64,000 nucleotides of DNA from Methylobacterium terrae (GCF_003173755.1 NZ_CP029553.1:893001-957000), one strand, 5' to 3'; positions 24,454-40,251 are shown, counted from the stretch's first letter. Numbers and translations: made by a program. The notes: generated from the sequence alone by a model not told the origin.

Positions 24454-27048
24454 ATGCCGGAGTTGAGCCCATCCGCGGCGGAGGCCGCCCTCGACCGCTC
24501 CGAGCGGCCCGGCCGGGTCAGCCTGCTCCTGCTGCTCGCCGGTCTCCTCGTCGGTGCGGCGGTGGGCCTGAGCTTCGTCGCCAACGAGCAGGCCCAGCCG
24601 ATCATCCTCGGTCTCCTGGCGCTGCTCGCCATGGCGGGCGTGTTCTGCCTCTTCGCCTTCGCCATCGGGGCGATCCAGCTCACCGGGCAGGGCGCCCGCA
24701 ACGACGTCACCAAGGCGGTGGTGGATGCAGCCCCCGACGGCATGATCGCCATGGAGGAGGGCGGCCGGCCGATCTACGCCAACGCCGCCTACCTGAAGCT
24801 CGCCGGCAGCGACACCTTCACCAACCTGCGACCCGTGGAGCGGGTCTTCGTCGGCTCGCCGGAGGTGTCGGAGGCGGTCTACCGCCTGGCCCAGGCCGCC
24901 CGCGAGGGCCGCTCGCTGTCCGAGGAGATCCGCATGGCGCCCCCGCCCGGGGGCACGGCGGAGCGCGACTTCGCCTGGTTCCGCATCGGCGTGCGGCCGC
25001 TGCCGCTGCCGCGCCGGCCGGTCGCCCTGTGGAGCGTCGCCGACATCACCCACGAGCGCGAGCGCCAGGAGAACGTCTTCCAGGAGCTCCAGCACGCGAT
25101 CGACTACCTCGACCACGCGCCGGCGGGCTTCATGGCGGTCGATCCCAAGGGCTCGGTCGTCTACATGAACGCGACGCTCGCCGCCTGGCTCGGCCACGAC
25201 CTGGCGCAGGTCGGCTCGGGGGGCTTGCGCCTGTCCGAGATCCTGCCCGACGATCTCGGGCCGGTGCTGATCGGCGGCAAGGGCGAGCCCGGCGAGGTCC
25301 GCACCGACCGGTTCGACCTCGACCTGCGCCGGCGCAACGGCCACCCGCTCTCGGCCCGGCTCTACCACCGCGTCGCCTACGGCCAGGACGGAAGGCCGGG
25401 CGATTCGCGCACGCTCGTGCTCAACCGCTCCGCCGGCGAGGAGAGCGACGATCCCCAGCAGGCGGCCGAATTGCGCTTCGACCGCTTCTTCAACACCAGC
25501 CCGGTCGCGGTGGCGACGCTCGCCGCCGACGGGCGGCTCGTGCGCGCCAACGCCTCCTTCGCGCGCCTGTTCGGCACCCTGCCGCGCACCGGCGACGGCA
25601 GCGAGGCCGGTCCCCCGGTGCGCGACTTCGTGGTCGAGCGCGACCGCCCGATCGTCGATGCCGCCGCGCGCGCCGCGGCGGAGGGGCGGGGCGACGTGCC
25701 GCCGGTCGAGATCGGGGTCTCGGCGCCGGTCAACCGCTCGGCCCGGATCTGGCTCAGCCCGGCGGGCACCGCCGGCGGCGCCTCGGGCGCGGTGATCCTC
25801 TACGCCCTCGACACCACGGCCCAGCACCAGCTCCAGCAGCAGGTCAACCAGGCCCAGAAGATGGAGATGGTCGGCCAGCTCGCCGGCGGCATCGCGCACG
25901 ACTTCAACAACGTGCTGCAGGCGATCATCGGCTACTCGGACCTCCTGCTGGCGAGCCACCGGCCGACCGACCCGGCCTTCCAGGACATCATGCAGATCAA
26001 GCAGAACGCCAACCGGGCCGCGAGCCTGGTGCGGCAACTGCTGGCCTTCTCGCGCCGCCAGACCCTGCGACCCGAGGTGATCCACCTCGGCGAGGCGCTC
26101 TCCGACCTCACCCTGCTGCTCAAGCGCCTGCTCGGCGAGCGGGTCGAGCTCGACCTCAAGCACGGCCGCGACCTCTGGCCGGTCAAGGCCGACGTCAACC
26201 AGTTCGAGCAGGTGATCGTGAACCTCGCGGTCAATGCCCGCGACGCGATGCCGGAGGGCGGCCGCCTCCTGATCCGCACCGCCAACATGGCGGCGGAGGC
26301 GGTGGGGGCGCTGCGCCTCAACGGGTTGCCGGGCGCCGACCACGTCTTGATCGAGGTCAGCGACACCGGCACCGGCATGACGCCGGAGGTGATGGAGAAG
26401 ATCTTCGAGCCGTTCTTCACCACCAAGGAGGTGAACAAGGGCACGGGCCTCGGCCTCTCGACGGTGTTCGGCATCGTCAAGCAGTCCGGCGGCTACATCG
26501 ACGTGCGCTCCACCGTCGGCCAGGGGACGGTCTTCGCCATCTACCTGCCGCGCCACGTGCCGGTGCCGGAGGCCGAGGCCCCCGAGGCGCCGGCGGAGAT
26601 CGCCCCGCCCGTTCCGGGCGCCGCCCCGGCCGCGGCCGCGCCGGCCGAGCCCGCCAAGGCGCCCGCCCGCGACCTCACCGGCCACGGCACGATCCTGCTC
26701 GTCGAGGACGAGGACCCGGTCCGCGCCGTCAACGGCCGGGCGCTCACCGCCCGCGGCTACACCGTGCTCGAGGCCGCCTCCGGCCTCGAGGCCCTGCAGA
26801 TCATGCAGGAGCGCGAGGTGCCCGTCGACCTCGTCGTCTCCGACGTGGTGATGCCCGAGATGGACGGCCCGACCCTGCTGCGCGAACTCCGCAAGGCCCA
26901 TCCGGGCCTCAAGGTGATCTTCGTCTCCGGCTACGCCGAGGACGCCTTCCGCAAGAACCTGCCCGACGGCGAGGAGTTCAACTTCCTGCCCAAGCCCTTC
27001 AGCCTGAAGCAGCTCGTCGAGACGGTGAAGACCACGATGGCGGGGTGA
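24454..27048 (+). CDS. cckA: Hybrid histidine kinase CckA
   Basis: 864 residues from the ATG at 24454, with GAGG four bases upstream. There are two N-terminal TM helices (about 25-75), then PAS-like domains (about 90-210, 215-330, 345-460). The HisKA phospho-acceptor is H482 in [21 protein letters not shown]. An HATPase domain follows (N-box [18 protein letters not shown]-boxes SDTGTGM and NKGTGLGLS) and a C-terminal receiver with D797 ([11 protein letters not shown]). CckA feeds phosphate via ChpT to CtrA and controls cell cycle and motility. Its place directly after flhB, near two CtrA boxes, fits a rhizobial gene order. Confidence 0.94.
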   Translation: MPELSPSAAEAALDRSERPGRVSLLLLLAGLLVGAAVGLSFVANEQAQPIILGLLALLAMAGVFCLFAFAIGAIQLTGQGARNDVTKAVVDAAPDGMIAMEEGGRPIYANAAYLKLAGSDTFTNLRPVERVFVGSPEVSEAVYRLAQAAREGRSLSEEIRMAPPPGGTAERDFAWFRIGVRPLPLPRRPVALWSVADITHERERQENVFQELQHAIDYLDHAPAGFMAVDPKGSVVYMNATLAAWLGHDLAQVGSGGLRLSEILPDDLGPVLIGGKGEPGEVRTDRFDLDLRRRNGHPLSARLYHRVAYGQDGRPGDSRTLVLNRSAGEESDDPQQAAELRFDRFFNTSPVAVATLAADGRLVRANASFARLFGTLPRTGDGSEAGPPVRDFVVERDRPIVDAAARAAAEGRGDVPPVEIGVSAPVNRSARIWLSPAGTAGGASGAVILYALDTTAQHQLQQQVNQAQKMEMVGQLAGGIAHDFNNVLQAIIGYSDLLLASHRPTDPAFQDIMQIKQNANRAASLVRQLLAFSRRQTLRPEVIHLGEALSDLTLLLKRLLGERVELDLKHGRDLWPVKADVNQFEQVIVNLAVNARDAMPEGGRLLIRTANMAAEAVGALRLNGLPGADHVLIEVSDTGTGMTPEVMEKIFEPFFTTKEVNKGTGLGLSTVFGIVKQSGGYIDVRSTVGQGTVFAIYLPRHVPVPEAEAPEAPAEIAPPVPGAAPAAAAPAEPAKAPARDLTGHGTILLVEDEDPVRAVNGRALTARGYTVLEAASGLEALQIMQEREVPVDLVVSDVVMPEMDGPTLLRELRKAHPGLKVIFVSGYAEDAFRKNLPDGEEFNFLPKPFSLKQLVETVKTTMAG

Positions 27049-27121
27049 GGCCGCCTCGATCGCCTTCCTTGTGGCCGCCGCGCACCGAACTTACATACAT
27101 GTGGGTAACGAGGAGGCGGCC

Positions 27122-27364
27122 ATGAAGAGCGCGATCAGCATGCGCGAGCTCCAGAAGATGTCGGCCGGCGCGATCCAGGCGCTGCCGCATGCAATGCCGA
27201 TCAAGAACGGGACGGCGACCGTCGGCATCCTGCTGCCCGTTCATCGTGTGTCTCCAGAGGAAATGCGCAAGGTGCTGGCCGATATTGATGCGGCTGCGGC
27301 GCGTCGGACTCCGGAGGAGAACGCTGTGATCGACCGGTTGCTGGCGGAGCGCGGCGCCGAGTGA
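27122..27364 (+). CDS. Probable antitoxin of a PIN-type toxin-antitoxin pair
   Basis: 80 residues from the ATG at 27122 with GAGGAGG upstream. The N-terminus (MKSAISMRELQKMSAGAIQAL) and the small size before a PIN-domain gene suggest a Phd/AbrB-like antitoxin with a DNA-binding front and a toxin-binding tail (PEENAVIDRLLAER). The family is not certain. GC content is lower than in the flanking genes, consistent with transfer. Confidence 0.6.
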   Translation: MKSAISMRELQKMSAGAIQALPHAMPIKNGTATVGILLPVHRVSPEEMRKVLADIDAAAARRTPEENAVIDRLLAERGAE

Positions 27365-27384
27365 TGATCTGATCGATAGTCTCC

Positions 27385-27831
27385 ATGGGAACGCCACGTC
27401 CTCCCTCTGCGGTCATCATCGTCGATGCCAACATCATCCTGAGCGTCGCTCTGGGACGACGGTCTCGTCCTACTTTCGAAATCATTCAGGCGCGTAGAGA
27501 GCTCGTTACATCGACGAGATCAGTCGAAGAGGTCGTCGGCGTGCTGCGCGACTTGAAGGGAGTGCGCGAGACGATGACGGCGCAGACGGAGGTGATCCTG
27601 CGCGATCTCGCGATCGTCGAGGCCTCGGCCTATGCAGAGCATCTACCCGAGGCCGCCCGCGTCCTCTCCCAAGCCGTCGCCTCCCGCAACGGCTCGACGT
27701 CCGACGCGCACGTCCTCGCCTGCGCCTGGCTGCTGGACGCCGACATCTGGAGCCACGACCGCGATTTTGCCGGCACCGGCTGGCCGTCCTGGTCGAACGC
27801 CAACCTGCTGTGCGCCCTCGACGGCGCCTGA
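27385..27831 (+). CDS. PIN-domain ribonuclease, probable toxin
   Basis: 148 residues with the PIN fold and its acidic active site: D14 (VIIVDANIILS), E48/E49, D107 (STSDAHVLACAWLL) and D125/D127 (WSHDRDFAG). PIN toxins cleave RNA, often tRNA or rRNA, when freed from their antitoxin. The gene starts 20 bp after the antitoxin stop. The C-terminal PSWSNANLL matches the PIN subfamily that ends 'W(S/T)t..Ll'. It is not close to canonical VapC by eye. Confidence 0.75.
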   Translation: MGTPRPPSAVIIVDANIILSVALGRRSRPTFEIIQARRELVTSTRSVEEVVGVLRDLKGVRETMTAQTEVILRDLAIVEASAYAEHLPEAARVLSQAVASRNGSTSDAHVLACAWLLDADIWSHDRDFAGTGWPSWSNANLLCALDGA

Positions 27832-27880
27832 TCCCCTCGCAATCCCCCGGCGAATTCCTCTATCCGCCCTTGCCGAATGA

Positions 27881-27895
27881 GAACAAAACGAGTAC
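27881..27895. promoter_or_regulatory. Alphaproteobacterial SOS (LexA) box upstream of recA
   Basis: GAAC-N7-GTAC, whose reverse complement is GTAC-TCGTTTT-GTTC. This is one base off the GTTC-N7-GTTC LexA motif of alphaproteobacteria. It lies 60 bp before the recA ATG. Confidence 0.7.
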
Positions 27896-27954
27896 ATAAA
27901 ACCCAGCCGCGCGATTGAGACTTGCCGCCCCTCCTGCCATAAGGACCCGCCGAG

Positions 27955-29046
<1,092 letters not shown>

Positions 29047-29074
29047 CCGAGGGATCGGCTCCAAAGGACGTCAG

Positions 29075-29107
29075 GGGCCGCCGCGCGACGAGCGCGGCGG
29101 CCCTTTC
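29075..29107 (+). terminator. Intrinsic terminator after recA
   Basis: A perfect 12-bp stem (GGGCCGCCGCGC / GCGCGGCGGCCC) with a five-base loop, followed by TTTCT. It lies between the convergent recA and MAPEG genes and may serve both. Confidence 0.85.
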
Positions 29108-29110
29108 TCG

Positions 29111-29524
29111 TTACAGGCCGCCCGGCCCGGCCCAGCCGAACAGCCCGCCGAACACGAAGCCGATGCCGACGATCGCCACGCCCCAGACCGGCGTGCGGAT
29201 CCACGGGATGCCGAAGCCGTAGATCGGCAGGTAGAGGAGGCGTGCCCAGAAATAGAGCTCGGCTCCCCACGCCACCGCACCGCCCTGTCTCCCCGTGACC
29301 GCGGCGGCGAGCACCAGGGCGGCGAAGAGCGGGAAGGTCTCGAAGAAGTTGGCGGAGGCCCGCTTCAGCCGGGCGGCGGCGCCGGTGACCTCGCCCTCGC
29401 CCTCCCGGTTGCCCGCCGCCCAGGTCAGCCCGCCGCGCTGCTGGAGCCCGGCGATCGAGGCCGCCATGACGTGGGCAAAGCCCAGGGCGGCCGAGAAGGC
29501 GAGGAGGCGGATCTCTTCGGTCAT
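29111..29524 (-). CDS. MAPEG-family membrane protein
   Basis: 137 residues with four TM helices. The segments [27 protein letters not shown] and [24 protein letters not shown] match the MAPEG fold (membrane-associated proteins in eicosanoid and glutathione metabolism). Bacterial members are of uncertain function. The ATG at 29524 precedes the first TM helix. Confidence 0.82.
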   Translation of the reverse strand: MTEEIRLLAFSAALGFAHVMAASIAGLQQRGGLTWAAGNREGEGEVTGAAARLKRASANFFETFPLFAALVLAAAVTGRQGGAVAWGAELYFWARLLYLPIYGFGIPWIRTPVWGVAIVGIGFVFGGLFGWAGPGGL

Positions 29525-29627
29525 GACGGCGTGAATCCTGCCGGGGCGGGCCGGCGGCCGCGCTTGCTGAGCCTCACATAGCGGCGGTGCCCCGCCTCGA
29601 CACGGGGGGAGCGCGTGACTAAAGACA

Positions 29628-29643
29628 CGCGGATGCATCCGCG
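29628..29643. promoter_or_regulatory. 16-bp perfect palindrome upstream of alaS
   Basis: CGCGGATGCATCCGCG, self-complementary over 16 bases, 75 bp before the alaS start. Possible operator; see findings. Confidence 0.5.
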
Positions 29644-29717
29644 GGCCGCCCGTGGTGCGCTCCGTTTCCAATGCCCGCCTTTCGCCCGGCCCGCCTTCCG
29701 CAGAGACGATTCTTCCC

Positions 29718-32384
<2,667 letters not shown>

Positions 32385-32427
32385 TCGCGGACGGGGCGAG
32401 CGGGGGCCGGTGGCCGACATCGAGGTG

Positions 32428-32697
32428 TCACGAGTGATGCGTTGCGGCCACAGGCCGGTCATCGCGGGCGAGGCGGGCCCGTTCCGCCTCCGGGAGCGCG
32501 GCCTTCGCTCCCGGGGCCACCCCTTTCGCCCGTTCGACGAGCATTCCGCTCACGTCGTCCCAAATATCCGCCGCCACGTCCCGCAATCGCGTCTGGCCGA
32601 GATCGGCCGGGTGGTCGTGAAGAGGGCGGAGCTGTACGAGTGCCGATTGCAGCTCGTCTCGCCAAACCGTGCTCGATCGCCGGCCGACCTTGCTCAT
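32428..32697 (-). CDS. Possible hypothetical protein (89 aa)
   Basis: A frame from an ATG at 32697 gives MSKVGRRSSTVWRDELQSALVQLRPLHDHPADLGQTR, then helical, charged sequence. It is well-formed as a soluble helical protein and sits alone between alaS and rfbC, opposite in strand. No clear Shine-Dalgarno and no recognised family. Confidence 0.42.
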   Translation of the reverse strand: MSKVGRRSSTVWRDELQSALVQLRPLHDHPADLGQTRLRDVAADIWDDVSGMLVERAKGVAPGAKAALPEAERARLARDDRPVAATHHS

Positions 32698-32823
32698 CCC
32701 GCATCGGCGAAGTAGAGGCTGCGGAGCCCGGTCGAGCGCGGCTCGGGGACGTGGTTGCGCCACGATTGCCGGGCAAGAGCCGCCCGACGAAATCGGGCCG
32801 CGCGACGTCGGAAGGTTGCAGGG

Positions 32824-33378
32824 ATGCAGGTCATCGATCAGGCGATACCGGCGGTGAAGCTGGTGATCCCGAAGCGGCACGGCGATGCGCGCGGCTGGTT
32901 CTCGGAAACCTACCGGGCCGACATCCTGGCTGCCCACGGCGTCGAGGACCGCTTCATCCAGGACAACCAGTCCTTCTCGGCGCAACAGGGAACCGTCCGC
33001 GGCCTGCACTTCCAGCGCCATCCCTTCGCCCAGGCCAAACTGATCCGCGTGCTCGCCGGCGCGATCCTCGACGTTGCCGTCGACCTGCGCCGCGACTCGC
33101 CCACCTACGGCCGCCACGTCGCCGTCCGCCTCGATGCGTCGGACGGCCACCAGCTCTACGTCCCGATCGGCTTCGGGCATGGCTTCTGCACCCTCGAGCC
33201 GGACACGATGGTGGCCTACAAGGTCGCCGGCGGCGTCTACAGCCCGGAGCACGACGGCAACCTGCTGTGGAACGATCCGGATCTCGGCATCGACTGGCCG
33301 GTGACCGAGGCCGAGGCCCAGCTCTCGGAGAAGGACAAGGTCGCGCCCCGCTTCGCCGACCTCCCCCCGCTGTTCTGA
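32824..33378 (+). CDS. rfbC: dTDP-4-dehydrorhamnose 3,5-epimerase RfbC (RmlC)
   Basis: 184 residues, cupin fold. Catalytic H62 lies in TVRGLHFQ and Y132 in MVAYKV, with the dimer and substrate motifs NQSFSAQQG and [11 protein letters not shown]. It converts dTDP-4-dehydro-6-deoxyglucose to dTDP-4-dehydrorhamnose. First gene of a four-gene rfbCBDA operon for dTDP-L-rhamnose, used in surface polysaccharide. Confidence 0.96.
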   Translation: MQVIDQAIPAVKLVIPKRHGDARGWFSETYRADILAAHGVEDRFIQDNQSFSAQQGTVRGLHFQRHPFAQAKLIRVLAGAILDVAVDLRRDSPTYGRHVAVRLDASDGHQLYVPIGFGHGFCTLEPDTMVAYKVAGGVYSPEHDGNLLWNDPDLGIDWPVTEAEAQLSEKDKVAPRFADLPPLF

Positions 33379-33421
33379 CGGCCTGGCCGGCATCCACCCC
33401 TTCCCGGAGATCACCCACCCC

Positions 33422-34474
33422 ATGCGCATCCTCGTCACGGGCGGCTGCGGCTTCATCGGCTCGGCCCTGGTCCTGCACCTCGTCCACGACCTCGGCCACG
33501 AGGTCCTGACCCTCGACGCGCTGACCTACGCGGCGAACCCGATCTCGCTGATGCCGCTGAAGGGCGACAACCGGCACCGCTTCGCGGAGGCCGACATCTG
33601 CGACCACGAGAAGGTCTCGGGCCTTTTCGCCGAGTTCCGGCCGCAAGCCGTGATGCACCTCGCCGCCGAGAGCCACGTCGACCGCTCGATCACCGGGCCG
33701 GGTGCCTTCATCCGCACCAACGTGGTCGGCACCCAGGTCATGCTGGAAGTCGCCCGCAGCTACTATAACGGGCTCTCGGGCGCGGAGCGCGACGCCTTCC
33801 GCTTCCTCCACGTCTCGACCGACGAGGTCTACGGCTCGTTGCCCCCGGGCGCCTTCTTCACCGAGGACAGCCGCTACGACCCGCGCTCGCCCTACTCGGC
33901 CTCCAAGGCAGCCTCCGACCACCTGGCGCGGGCCTGGCACGAGACCTACGGCCTGCCGGTGCTGGTGACCAACTGCTCGAACAATTACGGGCCGCGGCAC
34001 TTCCCCGAGAAGCTGATCCCGCTGATGATCCTCAACGCCCTCGACGGCAAGGACCTGCCGGTCTACGGCGACGGCCAGAACGAGCGCGACTGGATCCACG
34101 TCGAGGACCACGCCCGCGGCCTCGTCGCGGTGCTGGAGAAGGGCCGGGTCGGCGAGACCTACCTGCTCGGCGGCCGCTCGGTGCGCAACAACCTCGACGT
34201 GGTGAAGACGCTCTGCGCGATCTTCGACCGCCTTCGTCCCGAGGCCGGCCCGCACGAGCGCCTGATCAAGTTCGTCACCGACCGTCCGGGCCACGACCGA
34301 CGCTACGCCATCGACCCGAGCAAGGCCGAGGCGGAAGTCGGCTACAAGCCGACCCGCACCTTCGAGCAGGCGCTCGAGGACACCGTGCGCTGGTACCTCG
34401 ACAACGAGTCCTGGTGGCGCCCGATCCGCGAGGGCCGCTATTCCGGCGAGCGCCTCGGCCTGAGCGCGGAGTGA
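33422..34474 (+). CDS. rfbB: dTDP-glucose 4,6-dehydratase RfbB (RmlB)
   Basis: 350 residues, extended SDR. The NAD-binding motif is [11 protein letters not shown]. The catalytic D134-E135 pair is in STDEVYG, and Y158/K162 in [26 protein letters not shown] and [13 protein letters not shown] are family signatures. It makes dTDP-4-dehydro-6-deoxy-D-glucose. 43 bp after rfbC; its stop abuts rfbD. Confidence 0.97.
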   Translation: MRILVTGGCGFIGSALVLHLVHDLGHEVLTLDALTYAANPISLMPLKGDNRHRFAEADICDHEKVSGLFAEFRPQAVMHLAAESHVDRSITGPGAFIRTNVVGTQVMLEVARSYYNGLSGAERDAFRFLHVSTDEVYGSLPPGAFFTEDSRYDPRSPYSASKAASDHLARAWHETYGLPVLVTNCSNNYGPRHFPEKLIPLMILNALDGKDLPVYGDGQNERDWIHVEDHARGLVAVLEKGRVGETYLLGGRSVRNNLDVVKTLCAIFDRLRPEAGPHERLIKFVTDRPGHDRRYAIDPSKAEAEVGYKPTRTFEQALEDTVRWYLDNESWWRPIREGRYSGERLGLSAE

Positions 34475-34479
34475 GACGG

Positions 34480-35394
34480 ATGGCGCGGGAGATCGTGACG
34501 CGGGAGATCCTGGTCCTCGGCGGCGGCGGCCAGGTCGGCACCGAGTTGCAGCGGCAGTCGTGGGGAGAGGGGGTGGCGATCCACGCCCCGACCCGGGACG
34601 CCCTCGACATCACCGACGAGGCCGCAATCGCCCGCGCGGTCGCCGAGCGTCCCTACGCGGCGGTGATCAACACCGCCGCCTACACGGCGGTCGACAAGGC
34701 CGAGAGCGACGTGGCCGCCGCCTGGCGGCTCAACGCGCTGGCGCCCGCCTACCTGGCGGCCGAGACCGCGAAGGCCGGCATCCCGCTGGTCCACGTCTCG
34801 ACCGACTACGTGTTCGACGGCTCGGGCACGGGCGCCTACGCTCCCGACGCACCGGTGCATCCCGTGAGCGTCTACGGCGCCAGCAAGGCCGCCGGCGAGA
34901 TGGCGGTGCGCACCGGCAACCCGCGCCACGCGGTGGTCCGCACGGCCTGGGTGGTGAGCCCGCACCGGGCGAACTTCGTCAAGACGATGCTGCGCCTCGC
35001 GGGCGAGCGCGACAAGCTCACGGTGGTCGCCGACCAGCGCGGCTGCCCGACCTCGGCCGGCGACCTCGCCGCGGCGCTCGTCGCCGTCGCGCTGCGCTTG
35101 GCCGAGGACGGGAATGCGCCCGCCGGCACCTATCACTGCGTCAATGCCGGGGCGACGACCTGGTACGATTTCGCGGTCGCCATCATGGCGGGTGCGGCAG
35201 CCCGCGGGGCGCGCTCCGTGCCGGTCGAGCCGATCCCGAGCACCGCCTTCAAGACCCCGGTCACCCGACCGGCCAATTCCGAGCTCTCGACCGAGACGCT
35301 CAACCGGGCATTCGGCCTCACGCCCCGCCCGTGGTCCGAGGCCCTCGATGACATCCTGGACCAGCTGATCGGCTCCCCGCTCAAACAAGCCTGA
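34480..35394 (+). CDS. rfbD: dTDP-4-dehydrorhamnose reductase RfbD (RmlD)
   Basis: 304 residues with the Rossmann motif GGGGQVGTEL, VINTAAYTAVDKAE, STDYVFDG and the catalytic YGASKAAGE. It reduces dTDP-4-dehydro-L-rhamnose to dTDP-L-rhamnose with NAD(P)H. I use the ATG at 34480; a GTG at 34471 overlapping the rfbB stop is an in-frame alternative. Confidence 0.96.
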   Translation: MAREIVTREILVLGGGGQVGTELQRQSWGEGVAIHAPTRDALDITDEAAIARAVAERPYAAVINTAAYTAVDKAESDVAAAWRLNALAPAYLAAETAKAGIPLVHVSTDYVFDGSGTGAYAPDAPVHPVSVYGASKAAGEMAVRTGNPRHAVVRTAWVVSPHRANFVKTMLRLAGERDKLTVVADQRGCPTSAGDLAAALVAVALRLAEDGNAPAGTYHCVNAGATTWYDFAVAIMAGAAARGARSVPVEPIPSTAFKTPVTRPANSELSTETLNRAFGLTPRPWSEALDDILDQLIGSPLKQA

Positions 35395-35408
35395 AGGAAT
35401 AGGACACC

Positions 35409-36299
35409 ATGAAGGGCATCGTGCTCGCCGGTGGATCCGGCACGCGGCTGCACCCGGCGACGCTGGCGATCAACAAGCAGCTGCTGCCGGTCTACGACAA
35501 GCCGATGATCTATTATCCGGTGTCGGTGCTGATGCTGGCCGGCATCCGCGACATCCTGCTGATCTCGTCGCCGGAGCACATCGACAACTACAAGCGCCTG
35601 TTCGGCACCGGCGAGCAGTTCGGCATCACCATCTCGTACGCGCTGCAGCCGAAGCCCGAGGGGCTGGCCCAGGCCTTCGTCATCGGCCGCGAGTTCGTCG
35701 GCGACGACTCGGTCGCGCTGGTGCTCGGCGACAACCTGTTCTTCGGCGCCGGCATGCGCCAGCTCCTGGCCAAGGCCCGCGACCGGAAGACCGGCGCCAC
35801 GGTGTTCGCCTACCACGTCGACCAGCCGGAGGCCTACGGCGTCGTCACCCTCGACAAGGAGGGCCGCGCCACCAAGCTCGTCGAGAAGCCGAAGAACCCG
35901 GAATCGCCCTGGGCGGTGACCGGCCTCTACTTCTACGACAACCAGGTGCTCGACATCGCGGCGGCGGTGAAGCCCTCGCACCGCGGCGAGCTCGAGATCA
36001 CCGACGTCAACCAGGCCTATCTCGACCGCGGCCAGCTCCACGTCGAGTGCATGTCGCGCGGCTATGCCTGGCTCGATACCGGCACCCACGACAACCTGCT
36101 CGAGGCCGGCGAGTTCGTCCGCGTCATCCAGCACCGCCAGGGCATGCAGGTCGCCTGCCTGGAGGAGATCGCCTACACGCAAGGCTTCATCACCCGCGAG
36201 CAGGTGGTGGCCCGCGGCCAGCTCTTCGCCAAGACCAATTACGGCCAGAGCCTGCTCCGCCTCGCCCGCGAGGAGGAGCCGGGCCAAGCCCTGCTGTAG
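35409..36299 (+). CDS. rfbA: Glucose-1-phosphate thymidylyltransferase RfbA (RmlA)
   Basis: 296 residues. The nucleotide-binding motif is [13 protein letters not shown], with the catalytic-metal region VLGDNLFFG and the signatures [19 protein letters not shown] and [17 protein letters not shown]. It makes dTDP-glucose from dTTP and glucose-1-phosphate, the first committed step. Last gene of the operon, followed by a terminator. Confidence 0.97.
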   Translation: MKGIVLAGGSGTRLHPATLAINKQLLPVYDKPMIYYPVSVLMLAGIRDILLISSPEHIDNYKRLFGTGEQFGITISYALQPKPEGLAQAFVIGREFVGDDSVALVLGDNLFFGAGMRQLLAKARDRKTGATVFAYHVDQPEAYGVVTLDKEGRATKLVEKPKNPESPWAVTGLYFYDNQVLDIAAAVKPSHRGELEITDVNQAYLDRGQLHVECMSRGYAWLDTGTHDNLLEAGEFVRVIQHRQGMQVACLEEIAYTQGFITREQVVARGQLFAKTNYGQSLLRLAREEEPGQALL

Positions 36300-36371
36300 C
36301 GTCTTCCTGCTCCAAGCTTCCCCTGCTCCAGCGTCTCCCCGCTCTCGGCGCCTCGCCGGATCCAGGGCAAC

Positions 36372-36422
36372 GAGGGCCGCACCGTCCCCGGAAGGGGAAG
36401 GCTGCGGCCCTCGGCGTTTTTT
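36372..36422 (+). terminator. Terminator after the rfbCBDA operon
   Basis: A nine-base stem GAGGGCCGC/GCGGCCCTC enclosing an inner CCCC/GGGG pairing, followed after GGCG by a run of six T. Confidence 0.8.
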
Positions 36423-36569
36423 CGGCCCCGCACCGCCCGAAAAGACCGAGTTTTCGCCGCGCCCCGGCGCGTGCTAAGCCGCGGGCACGGCCAAGTCTGG
36501 TGCGGGACAAGTCCCGGACCAGGAGCCTCCCGGCGGGCGCGCGACTCTTCTTCAGGAATGGGCGACAGC

Positions 36570-38102
<1,533 letters not shown>

Positions 38103-38201
38103 GGGGCGGGGCAGCGCCCTCGTTCGGGTAGTGGGCGAGGGTATCCCCCTCTCCCCGCGGGCGGCAAGGCTGTCCGGGGGAAAGAAATGGTGTGGGCGTT
38201 C

Positions 38202-38224
38202 CCCTCCCCCGCAGAGGGGGAGGG
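38202..38224. terminator. Bidirectional terminator-like hairpin between convergent genes
   Basis: A perfect nine-base stem CCCTCCCCC/GGGGGAGGG. It is followed at 38228-38239 by the palindrome AAGCCCGGGCTT and a short T run. It sits between the ends of pccB and the chemoreceptor gene. Confidence 0.6.
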
Positions 38225-38264
38225 AGCAAGCCCGGGCTTTTCCGCTCTCGGCAAAGCCCGATCG

Positions 38265-39725
38265 CTACCCCGCCTTCAGGAACTTCTCCACGCTTCCGGT
38301 CAGCCCGCTCGAATGCCCGGCGAGGCTCTCCGACACCGCCCGGACGGCCTCGGCGATCCGGCCGGTGGCGCTGGCGGCGTCCGAGACCGCCACGATGTTC
38401 GACGACACCTCCTGCGTCGAGGCGGCCTGCTCCTCGACCGCGCTGGCGATGGCGAGCGTCAGCCGCGACAGCTCCGCCACCGCCGCGCTGATCGTGGCGA
38501 TCGCCGCCACCGCCTCGCCGGTCGCGCCCTGGATGTCGCCGATGCGCTGGGTGATCTCGCCGGTGGCCTTGGCCGTCTGGCCGGCCAGTTCCTTGACCTC
38601 GGCGGCCACCACCGCGAAGCCGCGCCCCGCCGCCCCGGCCCGGGCCGCCTCGATCGTGGCGTTGAGCGCGAGCAGGTTGGTCTGGTCGGCGATGGTCGAG
38701 ATCATGCCGACGACCGAATCGACCTCGCGCGCCTTGGCCGAGAGGGTGCGCACCGTGGCGTCGGTCGCCTCGGCCTGGGCGGCGATCTGCTGGGCGCGGT
38801 CGGAGACCCGCCCGACCTGGCCGGCGATCTCCTGGATCGCCGCCGTCATCTCCTCCGAGCCCGCCGCCACCGTGGCGGCGCGCTCGCGCGCCTCATCGGC
38901 CGATTGGCCGAGGCCTGTGGCCGAGCGCTGCATCTCGTCCACCGCCGCGCCCATCGCGCTCACCACCTGCGACACGTCGGAGGCCATGGTCGCCTGCGCG
39001 GTGACCACGGACCAGGTCAGCATCGGCCCGACATAGGCGCCGTCCGGTCCCATGATCGCCGAGACCTGCAGGTCGAGCACCTCCGGCCCGAGCTTGATCT
39101 TGGTCCGGTGCGGCAGCCGGCTCGCATCGGCCAGCATCCGGCGCTGGTGCGACGGGTTCTTGTGGAACACGTCGATCGAGGTGCCGACCATCATCTCCGC
39201 CGCGACCGGCAGGTACTGCCCCAGCGGTCCGAGGGTGCGCCGCGACGCGCCGTTCATGTAGTTGATGCGGAAGTCGTCCTGCGGGTCGGCGGTCATCACC
39301 GCGACCGGCATGCCCTCGATCATCGTCAGGAGGCGGCTGACCTCGTTCTTCTTCTGCGTGATGTCGGCGGCGAGCTTCACCACCTTGACCGGCTTGCCGG
39401 CCGCGTCGAGGACCGGGTTGTAGGTCGCCTCGAGCCAGACGCGCTTGCCGCCCTTGCCGAAGCGCAGGAACTCGTCGGCGAAGAACGCGCCCGCCCGCAG
39501 CTTGTCCCAGAACACCGCGTAATCGGGCGAGGCCGCCGCCTCCTCGCCGAGGAACATCCGGTGGTGCTTGCCCGAGATCTCGTCGAGGCGGTAGTCGAGC
39601 AGCGCCAGGAAATTGGCATTGGCCTGGATCACCGTGCCGTCGAGATTGAACTCGATGATGGCGAGAGACTTGTTGAGAGCACTCAATGTCGCGTCCGACA
39701 GGTTCTCTCGCGCCTTCCGAAACAT
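38265..39725 (-). CDS. Soluble PAS-domain methyl-accepting chemotaxis protein
   Basis: 486 residues without a membrane segment. Two PAS domains come first (about 20-130: [50 protein letters not shown]; and 135-250). The coiled-coil signalling domain follows, with the conserved tip [41 protein letters not shown]. It probably senses an internal or redox cue and signals to CheA. No HAMP or periplasmic domain is present. AGGA lies nine bases before the ATG at 39725. Confidence 0.9.
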   Translation of the reverse strand: MFRKARENLSDATLSALNKSLAIIEFNLDGTVIQANANFLALLDYRLDEISGKHHRMFLGEEAAASPDYAVFWDKLRAGAFFADEFLRFGKGGKRVWLEATYNPVLDAAGKPVKVVKLAADITQKKNEVSRLLTMIEGMPVAVMTADPQDDFRINYMNGASRRTLGPLGQYLPVAAEMMVGTSIDVFHKNPSHQRRMLADASRLPHRTKIKLGPEVLDLQVSAIMGPDGAYVGPMLTWSVVTAQATMASDVSQVVSAMGAAVDEMQRSATGLGQSADEARERAATVAAGSEEMTAAIQEIAGQVGRVSDRAQQIAAQAEATDATVRTLSAKAREVDSVVGMISTIADQTNLLALNATIEAARAGAAGRGFAVVAAEVKELAGQTAKATGEITQRIGDIQGATGEAVAAIATISAAVAELSRLTLAIASAVEEQAASTQEVSSNIVAVSDAASATGRIAEAVRAVSESLAGHSSGLTGSVEKFLKAG

Positions 39726-40251
39726 GCCGCCGATTTCCTTTCGAGCGAATTGCGCTCGAAACTGAAGTAACAAGCTTAAAAAAGCCTGAAGGATCGATCG
39801 GACCACGGTTAAGGAGAGGTGCGGAGAGGGAGCGTTCGGCCGAACCGTGGGGGATGCCGCAGGGATGCCGTGCGGCCGGTCTTCCGGGATCGCTCTGATC
39901 CGGCAGGCGCTTAGCGGGTTGCCGGACGCCACCGGGGCGTCCCGTGGCTCGGCGGCGCCTAACCGTAAGGTCTGACTGGCCGGTGACACGGGGTGGTCGC
40001 GCGGCGTGGCGATGTCGAACGAATGACCTTGGGTCATCTACGCCGGCACGCCGTCCCGCGGTCGGATATTGGGCCGCCGGCGCTCAAGACTGTCACCCCG
40101 GAGCCGTCCGGCGTCGCACCGGGCCCTGCCGGCGGAGCCCCATCCGCTCCGACGGCGCGGCGAGGACACGGCACGGGCCGCCTCCTCGCCGCGGGAGGCG
40201 AGCGTATGCCCGTCCCCCGATTCCACTCCACTTGCCGGCGCGGCGGCCCGC
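39726..40251. other. Intergenic, no gene recognised
   Basis: 526 bp between two leftward genes. It holds the chemoreceptor's 5' region, with an inverted repeat TTTCGAGC-N7-GCTCGAAA at 39739-39761 fourteen bases from its start codon. An AT-richer promoter-like stretch follows at 39765-39815. Other frames read as low-complexity noise. Confidence 0.5.

Noticed and set aside
29525..29717. T-box or other riboswitch before alaS
   Set aside because: No T-box sequence or specifier stem is visible; only a short DNA palindrome.
39845..40250. Small open frames between the chemoreceptor and aminotransferase genes
   Set aside because: Arg/Pro-rich, no ribosome-binding sites, no recognisable families.
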